From positions 186,001 to 250,000 of the forward strand of contig JASJOG010000160.1 in the NCBI GenBank assembly GCA_030142905.1: a stretch of 64,000 bases of DNA. The letters are read 5' to 3'. Position 1 is the stretch's first letter. Each line of letters opens with the position of its first letter. The stretch is from Heliopora coerulea. Its lineage: Eukaryota > Cnidaria > Anthozoa > Scleralcyonacea > Helioporidae. Below, one piece after another: positions 12,081-21,511 of this stretch. The position numbers and the translations under genes were made by a program. Below the pieces are notes generated by a model, which was not told the DNA's origin, searched no databases, and saw only the letters and a program-made list of their open reading frames with translations.

Positions 12081-13221
12081 GAGTGAATTTACAATACAAT
12101 ATTAGATTGCGTCCATGAAAGAGTCGATTAAAAAAGTGACAAGTCTATACATTTAGCTGTCCATACGTACGTCCGTGTGGTCGCCTAACCCAAACCAAAA
12201 CCCTAACCTAACCGTCCCAGCAGCGGGTTTACTGCCTCGCAAAAATAAAAGAAATGAAAATACTATTTCGCCAAGGATTCATATCCTCACACGATCGATC
12301 CGTATTGGTTACATTCATCACTACACTCGGCCTGCAGGCTCAGTTACCTTACCTGAAAAATGGACTAAAATATATCATCTCATCATTCAGTGAGGGTCCT
12401 CAGGGTACACAAGGGGAACGCGAAAACATTAGGACAGGAAAGACCGTTTTTGAAAGGCAAAATAGGCAGGCCTTTACGGGTGCGGCCTCGGATTGCTGGA
12501 GTTGATTGGGGATGTGATTACGATGAAACTCATGACTGGGAAGGATGTGTCTTCACAGACAACAGAAAACTAACACTCTTGCGGGGCTTTCATTCATTGT
12601 GCTAGGGATGGAGTCATTGAATATTGCATGTGTTTCTGACTTTTAACAAAGTAGCAGATCAACATGATAGGTCAACCCGATGTTCATTAAAACACGAAAA
12701 CTTCGCACATTATTTACCTTCGTTTTATCCTATCTCAACAGATTCAAACGAAAACTGGGTCTCCTACGCGTAGGACCCTTAAATTCTTATCATGCAAGCA
12801 CTAATTAGTTTTACACTAAAGCAGTAATTGCTTTTTAGGAACAGCCCTCAGCTTTTGTCATTGATTTACGCCCCTGCTGCCACCAATCTCTTCAGATTCA
12901 GAAGGCAAAGAACCCAAGGCGACAGTTGCAGATCTAGAACTTGAGTTAACGGTGAGGGCTTAAAGGTCTACAAGAGAGTGACAAGTACATGTCATTAATA
13001 TTTTGTTTCGTTAATACCCTGTGTTCCCCCAAGGATTTTCGTAGCGAGCGTTTCCCGCAATATCAAGGGGCCTGAGAATGGTTCAAGATAAATACCCGAA
13101 AAGATTGGTATAAAAATCCCGCAAAACACAGAAACAATGTTTTTTGTGACTACCAATATAGACAGTCTTAACGACCAATTTGATTTTTTAGCATTTGTTA
13201 AGTCGTTATAGGGAATTGTTA

Positions 13222-13520
13222 CGGAACGTTTTTGTTTTAAATAAAATTTGAGTATTGAACAATAAAAAAGAAAAAAGTAAACGTAAGTGTGGTGACCTCC
13301 AATCCAGTCAGTAATGCATCTGTAGCAGAGAGTTCATTACTGATTAAGAAGGCCAGGGCTCAAAACCCTGCCTACTACACACGCTTATCACATTTTTTAA
13401 AAAAATTTTTTCAAAACTATATTTGATATCTTTTGTTTTCTTTTACAGTTACATTAAGCAAAAAGTTCTTACTTACATCAGTTTAATTAATTTTTTCAAT
13501 TTTCAGTTTTTTTGTTGATC
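13222..13520 (+). repeat. Second tRNA-derived SINE family, copy 1
   Basis: The leader TTTTGTTTTAAATAAAATTTGA is followed by a tRNA-like body (about 13293-13380) with a B-box-like word GGGCTCAAAACCC. The tail begins at about 13385 (CACATTTTTT). The copy at 25800 shares leader, body and tail in the same order. The body has a long variable region as in Leu/Ser tRNAs, but the arms are decayed. Confidence 0.6.
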
Positions 13521-13522
13521 AA

Positions 13523-13838
13523 TAATGATCAATTAAATTTTAAAGTCGCTGTTACTCTGTGCAACTTCTCTTGAAACTTGTTTCGCAACAAAATTGCGAC
13601 AGCAAGTGTTGCAACATTCTTACTGTAGAAAGCATTGTGCAATGTATATCCAACTTCTACTCTTTGCAGTGATTGTAGCAATGTTCTAGACCTAGAACAT
13701 CCTTCAGCAAGTTCACCTGCTACAATTTTCTTGATCAGCCAATGTAAAACGAAGGGCCAATTTAATCTTAGTACTTTTCGGTTGCCGTTCAGCAACAAAT
13801 TGCACAGACCATTGGCTGGTGTAACAACTCTTAATTTC
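13523..13838 (+). pseudogene. Degraded LINE, 5' part, split by PLE insertion
   Basis: It aligns with 33725-34021: both contain GTGCAATGTA, CCAACTTCTACTCTTTGCA, CTTGATCAGCCAATG and GGCCAATTTAATCTTAGTAC in order. In the 33.6-kb copy this part follows a relic of the RT catalytic box, so the sequence is a dead LINE. The copy breaks at 13838, where the palindromic PLE begins, and resumes at 16514. Confidence 0.7.
13826..13838. repeat. 13-bp target-site duplication, left
   Basis: AACTCTTAATTTC precedes the PLE insertion and is repeated exactly at 16514-16526. The uninterrupted paralog at 34009-34021 has a single related word (AACTTTTAGTTTC), so the duplication arose with the insertion. Confidence 0.9.
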
Positions 13839-13889
13839 AAAACTTCTGGTTAGCAAAAGGACAGTTATAAATTTCAAAAACACGAGAAT

Positions 13890-13942
13890 ACTTTTTAAAG
13901 ACATGTTTCGGCAAGACTTATGCCATCTTCAGTTTACAAAGT
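13890..13942 (-). ncRNA. Hammerhead ribozyme motif, PLE-A left arm
   Basis: On the minus strand CTGAAGA, a stem II hairpin (GGCA...TGCC), GAAAC and ATGTC follow in order. The flanks ACTTTGTAAA and TTTAAAAAGT pair as stem I with one mismatch. The stem III word ACATGT is self-complementary, as in dimeric hammerheads. The expected cut is after GTC. PLEs of many eukaryotes are known to carry hammerheads of this short-stem-III kind. Confidence 0.85.
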
Positions 13943-14076
13943 GATATTTGTAAGGCTTTAAATAGGAATTATAGTATGAATAAATTAACTAATTACAATG
14001 ACGATATGTCAGATGATTAATTACAATGACAGTGTGTTGTGTGAGGATTAACGGAGGCGGTATCAGACGATAATTA

Positions 14077-15099
14077 CTAGCAGAGGAAGGTGTTGATATG
14101 TTGCATTTGTGTGTTTAATTCTGGTTTTCTATTTTGGATGTGAATAGCTTCTTTCAATTTGAGTGTGTAAGTGGTTTTGGCCGAATTTAAAATTTTAAAG
14201 CAGTTAGGTGTGTAATGGTTTTTGCAGTTTGTAGAGTTATTGAGGTGTTTAAGGACGTGAGAATTTCGATCAGTTAGGGTGTGCTCTTTGATCCGCGTTG
14301 AGAAATGGCGAGAGGTTTCACCAATGCAGCGGGAATTACATCCCGCACAAGTAAATTCATAAACTACGAATGATTTAAGAGCTGTGGGAATCGGGTCCTT
14401 GAAACTGAAAAAGGTTTTGATTTTGAAAGTAGAGAACACTAGTTTGATGTTAAGGTCTTTACAGAAACGTTTACACAATTGCCTTATTTTGATTTGGGTA
14501 AGTCTAGAATAATTACCAATGTAAGGGAGTTTGAGATAGTGGATATTGGTATTTTCCGTGTTGTTGGAAACATTTTTGTTAGGGTTTTGTCTGGGTGTCC
14601 TTAAATATTGTTTAGTGATTTTGTCAATAAAGTGAGAAGGAAAACAATTACGTTTGAAAATTTCTGACAGTTTGTTGAGATCTTTGTTTAAGCCGGCGTT
14701 GGTGTTGTTAATTTTGAATGTCCTGTGAACGAGAGTGCGAATCAGACCTGTTTTGTAGTTTAGCGGCGTGAAACTGAAAAAATTTGTTAAAAGTCCAGTA
14801 TAGGTTTTTTTGCGAAAGACAGAAGTGACACAAACGTTGGACGAATTATCTACTAAAACATCAAGGAAGGGGAGTTTACCATTTAACTGTTTTTCGTGAG
14901 TGAATTTTATGTTGAGATGTTGAGCGTTAATGTAATCAAAGAATAACATAGCGTCGTGTTCGTTGTCAAATAAACAGAAAATGTCATCAACATATCTACG
15001 GTAAATTGAGATTTTCGAATCTTTGTAGTTTTCAAGCCAGGATTTTTCATGATATCCCATAAAAAGATTAGCTAAAATACGAGCAAGAGGAGAACCCAT
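14077..15099 (-). CDS. PLE RT/GIY-YIG polyprotein, 5'-truncated (left arm)
   Basis: The 340-codon frame starts within RT motif B (MGSPLARILANLF). It continues through RRYVDDIF, the catalytic box with both aspartates, and the thumb-like segment. The C-terminal endonuclease has VVYEFTCAGC, then CIGETSRHFSTRIKEH, the GIY-YIG signature with the conserved Arg and His. A complete PLE protein would also have the N-terminal domain and RT motifs 1-A, which are absent, so this copy cannot make an active enzyme alone. The frame is open to its stop, which implies recent origin. The M at 15099 is only the first Met in the remaining frame; coding similarity continues up to about 15126. Confidence 0.9.
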   Translation of the reverse strand: MGSPLARILANLFMGYHEKSWLENYKDSKISIYRRYVDDIFCLFDNEHDAMLFFDYINAQHLNIKFTHEKQLNGKLPFLDVLVDNSSNVCVTSVFRKKTYTGLLTNFFSFTPLNYKTGLIRTLVHRTFKINNTNAGLNKDLNKLSEIFKRNCFPSHFIDKITKQYLRTPRQNPNKNVSNNTENTNIHYLKLPYIGNYSRLTQIKIRQLCKRFCKDLNIKLVFSTFKIKTFFSFKDPIPTALKSFVVYEFTCAGCNSRCIGETSRHFSTRIKEHTLTDRNSHVLKHLNNSTNCKNHYTPNCFKILNSAKTTYTLKLKEAIHIQNRKPELNTQMQHINTFLC

Positions 15100-15126
15100 A
15101 GCGACTCCGTCAATTTGGTCATAAAT

Positions 15127-15252
15127 AAGATTTTGAGGTCAGTTGCAAATGAAAATAACAGTTGCAAATGAAAATAGCATTTTGAGGTCAGTTCTGAGGT
15201 CAATGCTATTTTCATTTGCAACTACTCAATCTCACTTCTTGTTTAATGATTT
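15127..15252. repeat. Scrambled junction at the PLE-A palindrome centre
   Basis: The right side continues the element's coding sequence (FATTQSHF...). The left side is made of reiterated fragments of it: GTTGCAAATGAAAATA twice and TTTTGAGGTCAGTT twice. There is also a perfect 22-bp inverted repeat, 15161-15182 against 15203-15224, around a 20-base loop. This looks like template switching during insertion or repair. Confidence 0.75.
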
Positions 15253-16303
15253 CATTTATGACCAAATTGACGGAGTCGCTATGGGTTCTCCTCTTGCTCG
15301 TATTTTAGCTAATCTTTTTATGGGATATCATGAAAAATCCTGGCTTGAAAACTACAAAGATTCGAAAATCTCAATTTACCGTAGATATGTTGATGACATT
15401 TTCTGTTTATTTGACAACGAACACGACGCTATGTTATTCTTTGATTACATTAACGCTCAACATCTCAACATAAAATTCACTCACGAAAAACAGTTAAATG
15501 GTAAACTCCCCTTCCTTGATGTTTTAGTAGATAATTCGTCCAACGTTTGTGTCACTTCTGTCTTTCGCAAAAAAACCTATACTGGACTTTTAACAAATTT
15601 TTTCAGTTTCACGCCGCTAAACTACAAAACAGGTCTGATTCGCACTCTCGTTCACAGGACATTCAAAATTAACAACACCAACGCCGGCTTAAACAAAGAT
15701 CTCAACAAACTGTCAGAAATTTTCAAACGTAATTGTTTTCCTTCTCACTTTATTGACAAAATCACTAAACAATATTTAAGGACACCCAGACAAAACCCTA
15801 ACAAAAATGTTTCCAACAACACGGAAAATACCAATATCCACTATCTCAAACTCCCTTACATTGGTAATTATTCTAGACTTACCCAAATCAAAATAAGGCA
15901 ATTGTGTAAACGTTTCTGTAAAGACATTAACATCAAACTAGTGTTCTCTACTTTCAAAATCAAAACCTTTTTCAGTTTCAAGGACCCGATTCCCACAGCT
16001 CTTAAATCATTCGTAGTTTATGAATTTACTTGTGCGGGATGTAATTCCCGCTGCATTGGTGAAACCTCTCGCCATTTCTCAACGCGGATCAAAGAGCACA
16101 CCCTAACTGATCGAAATTCTCACGTCCTTAAACACCTCAATAACTCTACAAACTGCAAAAACCATTACACACCTAACTGCTTTAAAATTTTAAATTCGGC
16201 CAAAACCACTTACACACTCAAATTGAAAGAAGCTATTCACATCCAAAATAGAAAACCAGAATTAAACACACAAATGCAACATATCAACACCTTCCTCTGC
16301 TAG
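15143..16303 (+). CDS. PLE RT/GIY-YIG polyprotein, 5'-truncated (right arm)
   Basis: In this 386-codon frame the first roughly 23 codons are read from the scrambled junction. Genuine PLE sequence starts near residue 24 (FSFATTQSHFLFNDFIYD). Landmarks are DGVAMGSPL at 43-51, RYVDDIF at 81-87 and the GIY-YIG domain from about residue 291 (VVYEFTCAGC, CIGETSR, RIKEH). The function in the family is target-primed reverse transcription with a GIY-YIG nickase. The N-terminal half of the RT is missing. The frame is intact to the stop at 16303, 135 bases before the ribozyme motif. It differs from the left arm by very few residues. Confidence 0.9.
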   Translation: MQMKITVANENSILRSVLRSMLFSFATTQSHFLFNDFIYDQIDGVAMGSPLARILANLFMGYHEKSWLENYKDSKISIYRRYVDDIFCLFDNEHDAMLFFDYINAQHLNIKFTHEKQLNGKLPFLDVLVDNSSNVCVTSVFRKKTYTGLLTNFFSFTPLNYKTGLIRTLVHRTFKINNTNAGLNKDLNKLSEIFKRNCFPSHFIDKITKQYLRTPRQNPNKNVSNNTENTNIHYLKLPYIGNYSRLTQIKIRQLCKRFCKDINIKLVFSTFKIKTFFSFKDPIPTALKSFVVYEFTCAGCNSRCIGETSRHFSTRIKEHTLTDRNSHVLKHLNNSTNCKNHYTPNCFKILNSAKTTYTLKLKEAIHIQNRKPELNTQMQHINTFLC

Positions 16304-16437
16304 TAATTATCGTCTGATACCGCCTCCGTTAATCCTCACACAACACACTGTCATTGTAATTAATCATCTGACATATCGTCATTGTAATTAGTTAATTTAT
16401 TCATACTATAATTCCTATTTAAAGCCTTACAAACATC

Positions 16438-16490
16438 ACTTTGTAAACTGAAGATGGCATAAGTCTTGCCGAAACATGTCTTTAAAAAGT
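16438..16490 (+). ncRNA. Hammerhead ribozyme motif, PLE-A right arm
   Basis: The stem I strand ACTTTGTAAA (ends 16447) is followed by CTGAAGA (16448-16454), a stem II hairpin (16455-16470), GAAAC (16471-16475) and ATGTC (16476-16480). The second stem I strand TTTAAAAAGT (16481-16490) pairs 9 of 10. All core positions of the hammerhead are present, and the predicted cut is after 16480. It lies 23 bases from the insertion edge and mirrors the motif at 13890-13942. Confidence 0.87.
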
Positions 16491-16513
16491 ATTCTCGTGT
16501 TTTTGAAATTTAT

Positions 16514-17250
16514 AACTCTTAATTTCTCGTGCAACTGTAACGCCAAGGATTCAGCAGCTTCATGCAACACATGCTGCAAGACAAATTGCATAGTATAACA
16601 GCGCCTCGATGAATGGCTAAAGGAAGACAAGGTGTGCTTAAATATTACTAAAACTTAATGCATGCTCATTGAATCTGTTCTTAACCTCACAAAGCTAACA
16701 GATAAACCATTACTCTTTCTATCTGGACCAACTATTGCAAGAGTCAAGGTTACATGCAAAATCAATGGAAGTATTCATTGCAGAAAGATTGCCTTGTTCT
16801 TGTTATATTAATTATACCTCTATAAATATCAGCATGGCTTTAGCCAACCCTCGCCAAGTAAGGAAGTTTCTATCAACGAGAACATGAATCACAATAGATG
16901 ATAAGACCTTATTCATTTAATTTGATCATGGCAACATGCATTCCACAATTGCAAATAGGCTACAAAAGCTGCAAAATCTTGCACACTGAATGATAACTAG
17001 ACAGAGTTTATGTGAACAGATCAAATGAAATACCGCAACAACTAAACTGGAAAAATCTATCGCAATAACAAGCTATTCATGTGCCTAAAATGATGGATGA
17101 CCCATTTTAAAATGTATCACATCCCATGTCTTTGGCGACTAAAAAATAGTAAAAAGAGACTCGTCCGTCCGAAACTACTTTAAGAACTTATGGAAAAAAA
17201 AAGATTTTCATGAGCATTAGGAAGAATTTGGAATGATCTCCAACAGATAA
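16514..17250 (+). pseudogene. Degraded LINE, 3' part after PLE insertion
   Basis: The LINE interrupted at 13838 resumes here with the second copy of the 13-bp target. Alignable words with 34022-34830 include TTCATGCAACACATG, GTGCTTAAATATTACTAAAAC, GCATGCTCATTGAATCTG and CCCATTTTAAAATGT. Translation gives relics such as RLQKLQNLAH and PILKC, typical of a LINE C-terminal region, with many stops. The recovered protein is non-functional. Confidence 0.7.
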
Positions 17251-18018
17251 TACCGCCAAAAATGAAAATTCATTCTGGCCACATCCTAGTATTCGAACCT
17301 CTTAATTTTACGCAACCATATCTTTCCAAATAACCTCAATTTTTTGTAGGGTCAGAAAGTTTAAAATGTAAATTTTCTCAGGAACATCAATAATGGAATT
17401 TTCGAAAAAAGAAATTCTGAGGCCTGACTGTATGTCTTTGTCTCTGTCATTCTATCTGAGTGTCGGTCACGTAGCCAACATGTGTTCAGCAAGAGTATTA
17501 TCATCAATTTCTCCTTATTAAGCTTCGAAGATCGTCTCAGAAATGCTGAGCATAAAATGAGAATGACAGTACATGTGACTGCGTATCGAACAAAGAATAA
17601 TCTCAGAAGAAAAATTTTATATTATAGAAAAACTAGCTTGAATAATTGAGCGAAAGTCCTCCACAAGAACCAGCAACACCTTAAACAAAAAGATAACTTC
17701 ATTTAAAATCCTATCCACGGCCCAAGTAATCAGGTAAAGCATTTGGTTCGATGACACATAGGGCATTCTTCCCATTATTAACGTACGCAAATGTTTATTA
17801 ATTTTCCTTCCGATCAAGTTTGTAATGTCAATTCTAAATTACATCAATACTTATTGTCTGCGTGCTGCAGATTTCATTAACGATATTAAAAGTCCAGAAA
17901 TAAACTAGTATATTAAAGAAAAAAGCCTTTATTGTCTGTCCTTGAAGTACTTAAAAGCAAAATTATTAATGAACAAACGACAAAACATGGTCAAAGTGGC
18001 ACAACAAAGATCACCAAC
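17251..18018. other. 3' flank of duplicated exon, empty TTAA site
   Basis: From about 17390 this aligns with 35740-36524 (for example AGATCGTCTCAGAAATGCTG, CCCATTATTAACRTACGC, TGCTGCAGATTTCAT). A TTAA at 17681-17684 occupies the position where the other copy carries two MITEs. TTTATT at 17928-17933 is the inverse of an AATAAA signal, 86 bases past the minus-strand stop of the next feature. Confidence 0.7.
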
Positions 18019-18314
18019 TCAAGCAAGCGTATGATCGACTTGGGTGTGGTCGTCACTATTATCTTCGGTGAGCATTTCCAAGGAATTCTCAGACAGTGAA
18101 CTGAAGTTCGTTTTCCTGACAAATTTTGTTGTTATATATTTTTCTTTGCCGGTATCAGATTTGAGGGAATTTTTCTTGATGGTTGACTCTTCATCTTCCA
18201 GGACAAAACAGCACAATAAGGGCCGAATACGGCTATGGAGTGTCATCAATTTCGTCGAGTTCACTTTTTTCTCATCATCGCCAGAAATTAAATTCATCGT
18301 GTCATATTTCTCAA
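18019..18314 (-). CDS. Terminal exon of unrecognised gene, copy I
   Basis: On the minus strand an acceptor-like TTTTCTTTAG is followed by an open frame (phase: two bases of a split codon). It runs EKYDTMNLISGDDEKK and on to a stop at 18019. The copy at 36525-36823 has the same acceptor, phase, stop position and an AATAAA 86 bases downstream. The two encoded peptides are about 73% identical over 93 residues with one in-frame codon indel. That pattern is expected of real coding sequence under constraint. The peptide is hydrophilic with a central basic-plus-cysteine patch (SRIRPLLCC) that could be a membrane-proximal, palmitoylated tail. That is inference; I do not recognise the family, and upstream exons are not visible. 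Confidence 0.5.
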
Positions 18315-18860
18315 CTAAAGAAAATTTGAAGAATATGAGTGACAGTAAAAATATTTTATTGACTTAATTAGATTTTCTTAATTTAAGTTGGAACTATCAA
18401 CCTGTATGGAATAACATGGCATAGAAACGCGCACAAAACGTTTTGTTGTGATTTAGTTGGTCATTTGCACGTCCCTAATTAATTATTCATCTCACGTTTA
18501 TGGGATTTCATTTTCCAGATCATATCACGAGTACTAGACGAAAGCCATGCAACCTCAAAGAGTCGCGAAATAATGAAACAAACACTAGGCTTGCAATATG
18601 TACACCTGGGTGCCTATTGACAACTTGGTAACGGCAATAGTTTCCTTCATTATCTTATTATGAATTTAGTTTTTTAAATCAGCTATAATCATCTCCATCA
18701 GATCATTTTGAAAAGCAGAAAATTAAAAATTCATAGTCATCTTGGTATAACTACGTTTTCAAACATTTATTTTATTATTTACTTAAATTTTACGTTTTCA
18801 AAGTAAGGTTATTTTCAAATTTACATTAAAATGTAAATTAACATACTTTAACGAAAATTA
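18315..18860. other. Intron-like flank shared with 36824-37427
   Basis: Homology with the second copy continues through GCTTGCAATATGTACA, CTATTGACAACTTGGT and TTGGTATAACTACGTT to about 18810. About 100 bp around 18385-18500 are missing from the other copy, which carries a transposon fragment there. No exon was recognised. Confidence 0.55.
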
Positions 18861-18872
18861 AGATAGACAGAC

Positions 18873-18940
<68 letters not shown>
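18861..18940. repeat. (GATA)n microsatellite forming a LINE tail
   Basis: About 17 GATA units preceded by GACA variants. It sits directly at the 3' end of the minus-strand LINE that follows, so on the LINE strand it reads (TATC)n, as microsatellite-like tails of CR1/L2-type LINEs do. Confidence 0.9.
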
Positions 18941-20360
18941 TTTATTTAAAATTACATTGCAGCCAAATAGACTGAATTTCGTAATTATTTACACATCAAA
19001 ATTTTCCATTAAGACTTTTATCTATGCTATACTACCCATAGTATCCAACTAACAATTTTTGATGTATTACCTTAATTAAATTTAAGACTATATGACATTA
19101 AATTATACTAAATAATATTACTAAAAGGTTTAAGAATTTAACGAGTATGAACATATTAGAATAAAGGCGAATCTTTCATTAATCGCGCATTGCGAAAATA
19201 AAAGAGTTCATTGTTCTGTTTGTTTGAACTCGTGGGATGTTAAAATTTCGCTGATTTTGTAGCTTACAATGTGGGTTATATCTTTCTGGTAATACGTTAT
19301 TGAGTTTATGGCTTAAATCTAAAGTTATAGATTGAAAAAGTTTATTACGCAGATGTTCATGATGGTCCTTCATGGGTTTAACGCCTAAACTTTCAAAAGC
19401 AGTATAATAATCCAAGTCTGCCATAATAATAGTCATGGCCCTTTTCTCCAGACGCACCAGTTTGCTTTTTAAGTATTGTGGAAGAAAATGGTAAAACACT
19501 GGTATTCCATAATCTACCACCGATCTAATACACGATACATAAAACAACGCTAAATCTTGCAGTGGTACTTTAGTCCGTCTTATTGTACTAAAAAATGCAA
19601 TCTCTTACCGACTCTCTTTATAACCTCATCTATGTAGGCATTCCAGGTCAAGTTATTACTAATAGTCAATCCTAACAGTTTGACGCAATTCACTACCTCT
19701 AACTCCTTGCCGTTAACAACTACAGGATCAAAAACTGCAGGTTGCTTGGCAAATGAAATTAACTATTAAATTTATTAAAATTAAATAAAATTACATTAAA
19801 ATTAAAATATTAAAATTAAGTGGACTCTGTTTTCACTAGACCACTCCATGACACGATCAGCTATAGACTGGGCATTGCTTACTTCATCCTTGGGAACTAT
19901 CTCAGACGTTGTCGTATCATCTACATATTTCCAAACATGATGATCACTGATTACTAGGTCATTGTTCTTAAGGATAAACAACCAAGGTCCCAACTTTATT
20001 CCCTGTGGTACACCAGAAGGAACCGATCCCCACTCCAAATAACAGCTGTCGGCTAGTTTAATTCTTTGGAATCTGTCAGTAAGAAAGTCAATTATCTAAT
20101 TGACGGCACTTCCAGGTAGATGTAATTTACATAGTTTATCGATAAGAATGTTGTGGTTGCCCCATTTCCACAGTTGCCCCATTTCCATCGGTCCCCAGAT
20201 ACCAGTGATGCAGCATATTGATTAAAGCTAGCGTTGTAGAAGATTTTGGAGTTAGTCCATACTGATTCAGATCGATCACTTTTAAGATAGCTGGTTTGAC
20301 ATAGTATTCAACCAAGAAATCTTCAGCCACTTTGGAATCACAAGGCGGAAGCAAATACCC
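18941..20360 (-). pseudogene. LINE (CR1/L2-like) 3' half, degraded
   Basis: From 20354 down the minus strand shows an RT N-side relic (LNQYGLTPKSSTTLALINMLHHW) and, at 20038-19802, GVPQGIKLGPWLF and WKYVDDTT, the RT catalytic region. At about 19760-19590 there is VKLLGLTISNNLTWN, and at 19547-19179 a C-terminal segment (RSVVDYGIPVFYH...LEKRAM). This is the canonical order for the 3' half of a non-LTR retrotransposon. Three or more frame changes and a stop in the linker mean it is inactive. The 3' UTR (18941-19178) ends in the GATA tract. The 5' half is missing, as is usual after incomplete reverse transcription. Confidence 0.88.
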
Positions 20361-21390
20361 AAGTTCTCCTATAAACTTCCTTTATCGATTGACACAATAT
20401 ACTTTGGGCAGTTTTTATTGCACTAAAACAAAATATTTACTGTAATCAACCAAAATGTGAAATGTATTGCATTTTCCATGTCACCTTTTCGTTACCTTTT
20501 CATACATTTCTCAATAAACCCTGTGGGTTTCCAATCGATTTTTAAAGCAGTATAATCCCATAGAAATCAAGTATGCTTGTTAGAAAACACCTGATCATTA
20601 TATGGCTGCTGCCCTGTTTATCAGGCTAGAGTTTGAAAACCCTTGTCTCCTCTAGAAAGCAAGGTCGCGAACTTGGTATTGGATGGTTAGTACTACATGA
20701 CTGCCCTGGCAGAAATATTCCCCTTTTGGTTATGTTAACAGCTAAGAAACACTAACCCTTTCCCTGACAAAAAAAAATATGATTTTTAACCCCAACCTTA
20801 AAAATGGAACAAAAATTATACTAAAACCGAACTTTGTTCTAACTTTAAGCCTGATTTAATAAAGAAAGTAAGAAGGACGCAATAAAAATTATACGAGGAC
20901 TTCAAAAAACTGTTGGCTATCATCAAAGCCGTTGTTTACAAAAGAAATCAAAAGTAAGTCTCTTCAGTCAATGCACGTACTTGGAGAACATGCAAAATTA
21001 AAGGTAAAAAGATGTTTTGGTTTTGGGTGATTGGGCTGCCGATGTACTTTTCATGTAGTTTTCAAAACGTATTAATTCTCTGAAATATAAACGTATATTA
21101 CATTTATCTGTGATTATTATATATTCAAACTTCATTCTTGTTTCTTATTGGTCGACATTCACCAGTTAATTCTCAATGTCCGGAGGCCGTGTCATTACTT
21201 CCGCCGAATATCGTGAATTATTCAACAGAGCTGTCCAAAACCAATTTATTGCAAGCTGATGACGTAACCACCTCAAGGCCGCGAAATTACAAAACTGCCA
21301 AAATGGCCTGCAGCAGTTTAGAAAGTTAATCGCACTTGTCTTTTTACTGCAAATCTTTTCTTGAATTTGTCGCTGTTTTGCATGTATAAT
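20361..21390. other. No gene recognised
   Basis: AT-rich sequence without a convincing frame, RNA gene or repeat boundary. A CTGACAAAAAAAAATATG word and A-rich runs near 20770-20830 are the only low-complexity features. Confidence 0.5.
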
Positions 21391-21511
21391 AGAACAATTA
21401 TTGGATTCGGCTTACGAATAATATCAAGAATTATCCGAACTACGGTCAATTATCCAGACCTCGGTGGATAATTTACGGTTGATATCATGCTCAGCCTCAT
21501 CCAATAATTGT
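21391..21511. mobile_element. Small MITE with ATTATTGGAT ends
   Basis: AACAATTATTGGAT at the left is mirrored by ATCCAATAATTGTT at the right, and AATTATCC words are mirrored inside. The apparent minus-strand frame 21424-21621 runs through this element and is an artefact of it. Confidence 0.65.

Larger units (their letters stand above)
8620..13200. other. Gene-poor stretch
   Basis: Apart from a MITE fragment at 9297 and the repeat at 11739-12080, both listed separately, I see no supported gene. A minus frame at 10830-11060 has a cysteine pattern loosely like an EGF module (DPCVGVPC, CRC) but no splice support. Frames around 11081-12605 look random. Confidence 0.45.
13839..16513. mobile_element. 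Penelope-like element, head-to-head inverted dimer (PLE-A)
   Basis: Two 5'-truncated copies face away from each other. Arms run from about 13863 to 15126 (coding on -) and about 15253 to 16513 (coding on +), joined by a scrambled 126-bp spacer. The left end carries about 24 bases beyond the symmetric part. Each arm has the C-terminal half of the RT with YVDD, a GIY-YIG nuclease domain and a hammerhead-ribozyme motif near the outer end. The arms are almost identical but differ at some positions, for example Leu versus Ile after CKD in the protein. The 13-bp target duplication and the empty paralogous site show that both arms entered as one insertion. Confidence 0.93.

Noticed and set aside
12254..12605. 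Overlapping + frames as a gene
   Set aside because: Random-looking composition, mutually overlapping, no domain or splice structure.
13839..16513. Assembly fold-back artefact as explanation for the PLE palindrome
   Set aside because: Arm-specific substitutions, unequal outer ends, an exact 13-bp flanking repeat and an empty paralogous site argue for real insertion; read support should still be checked.
18044..18367. Plus-strand 107-codon frame opposite the duplicated exon
   Set aside because: Acceptor, stop and poly(A) signal are conserved on the minus strand; the + frame is its shadow, as is 36541-36978.
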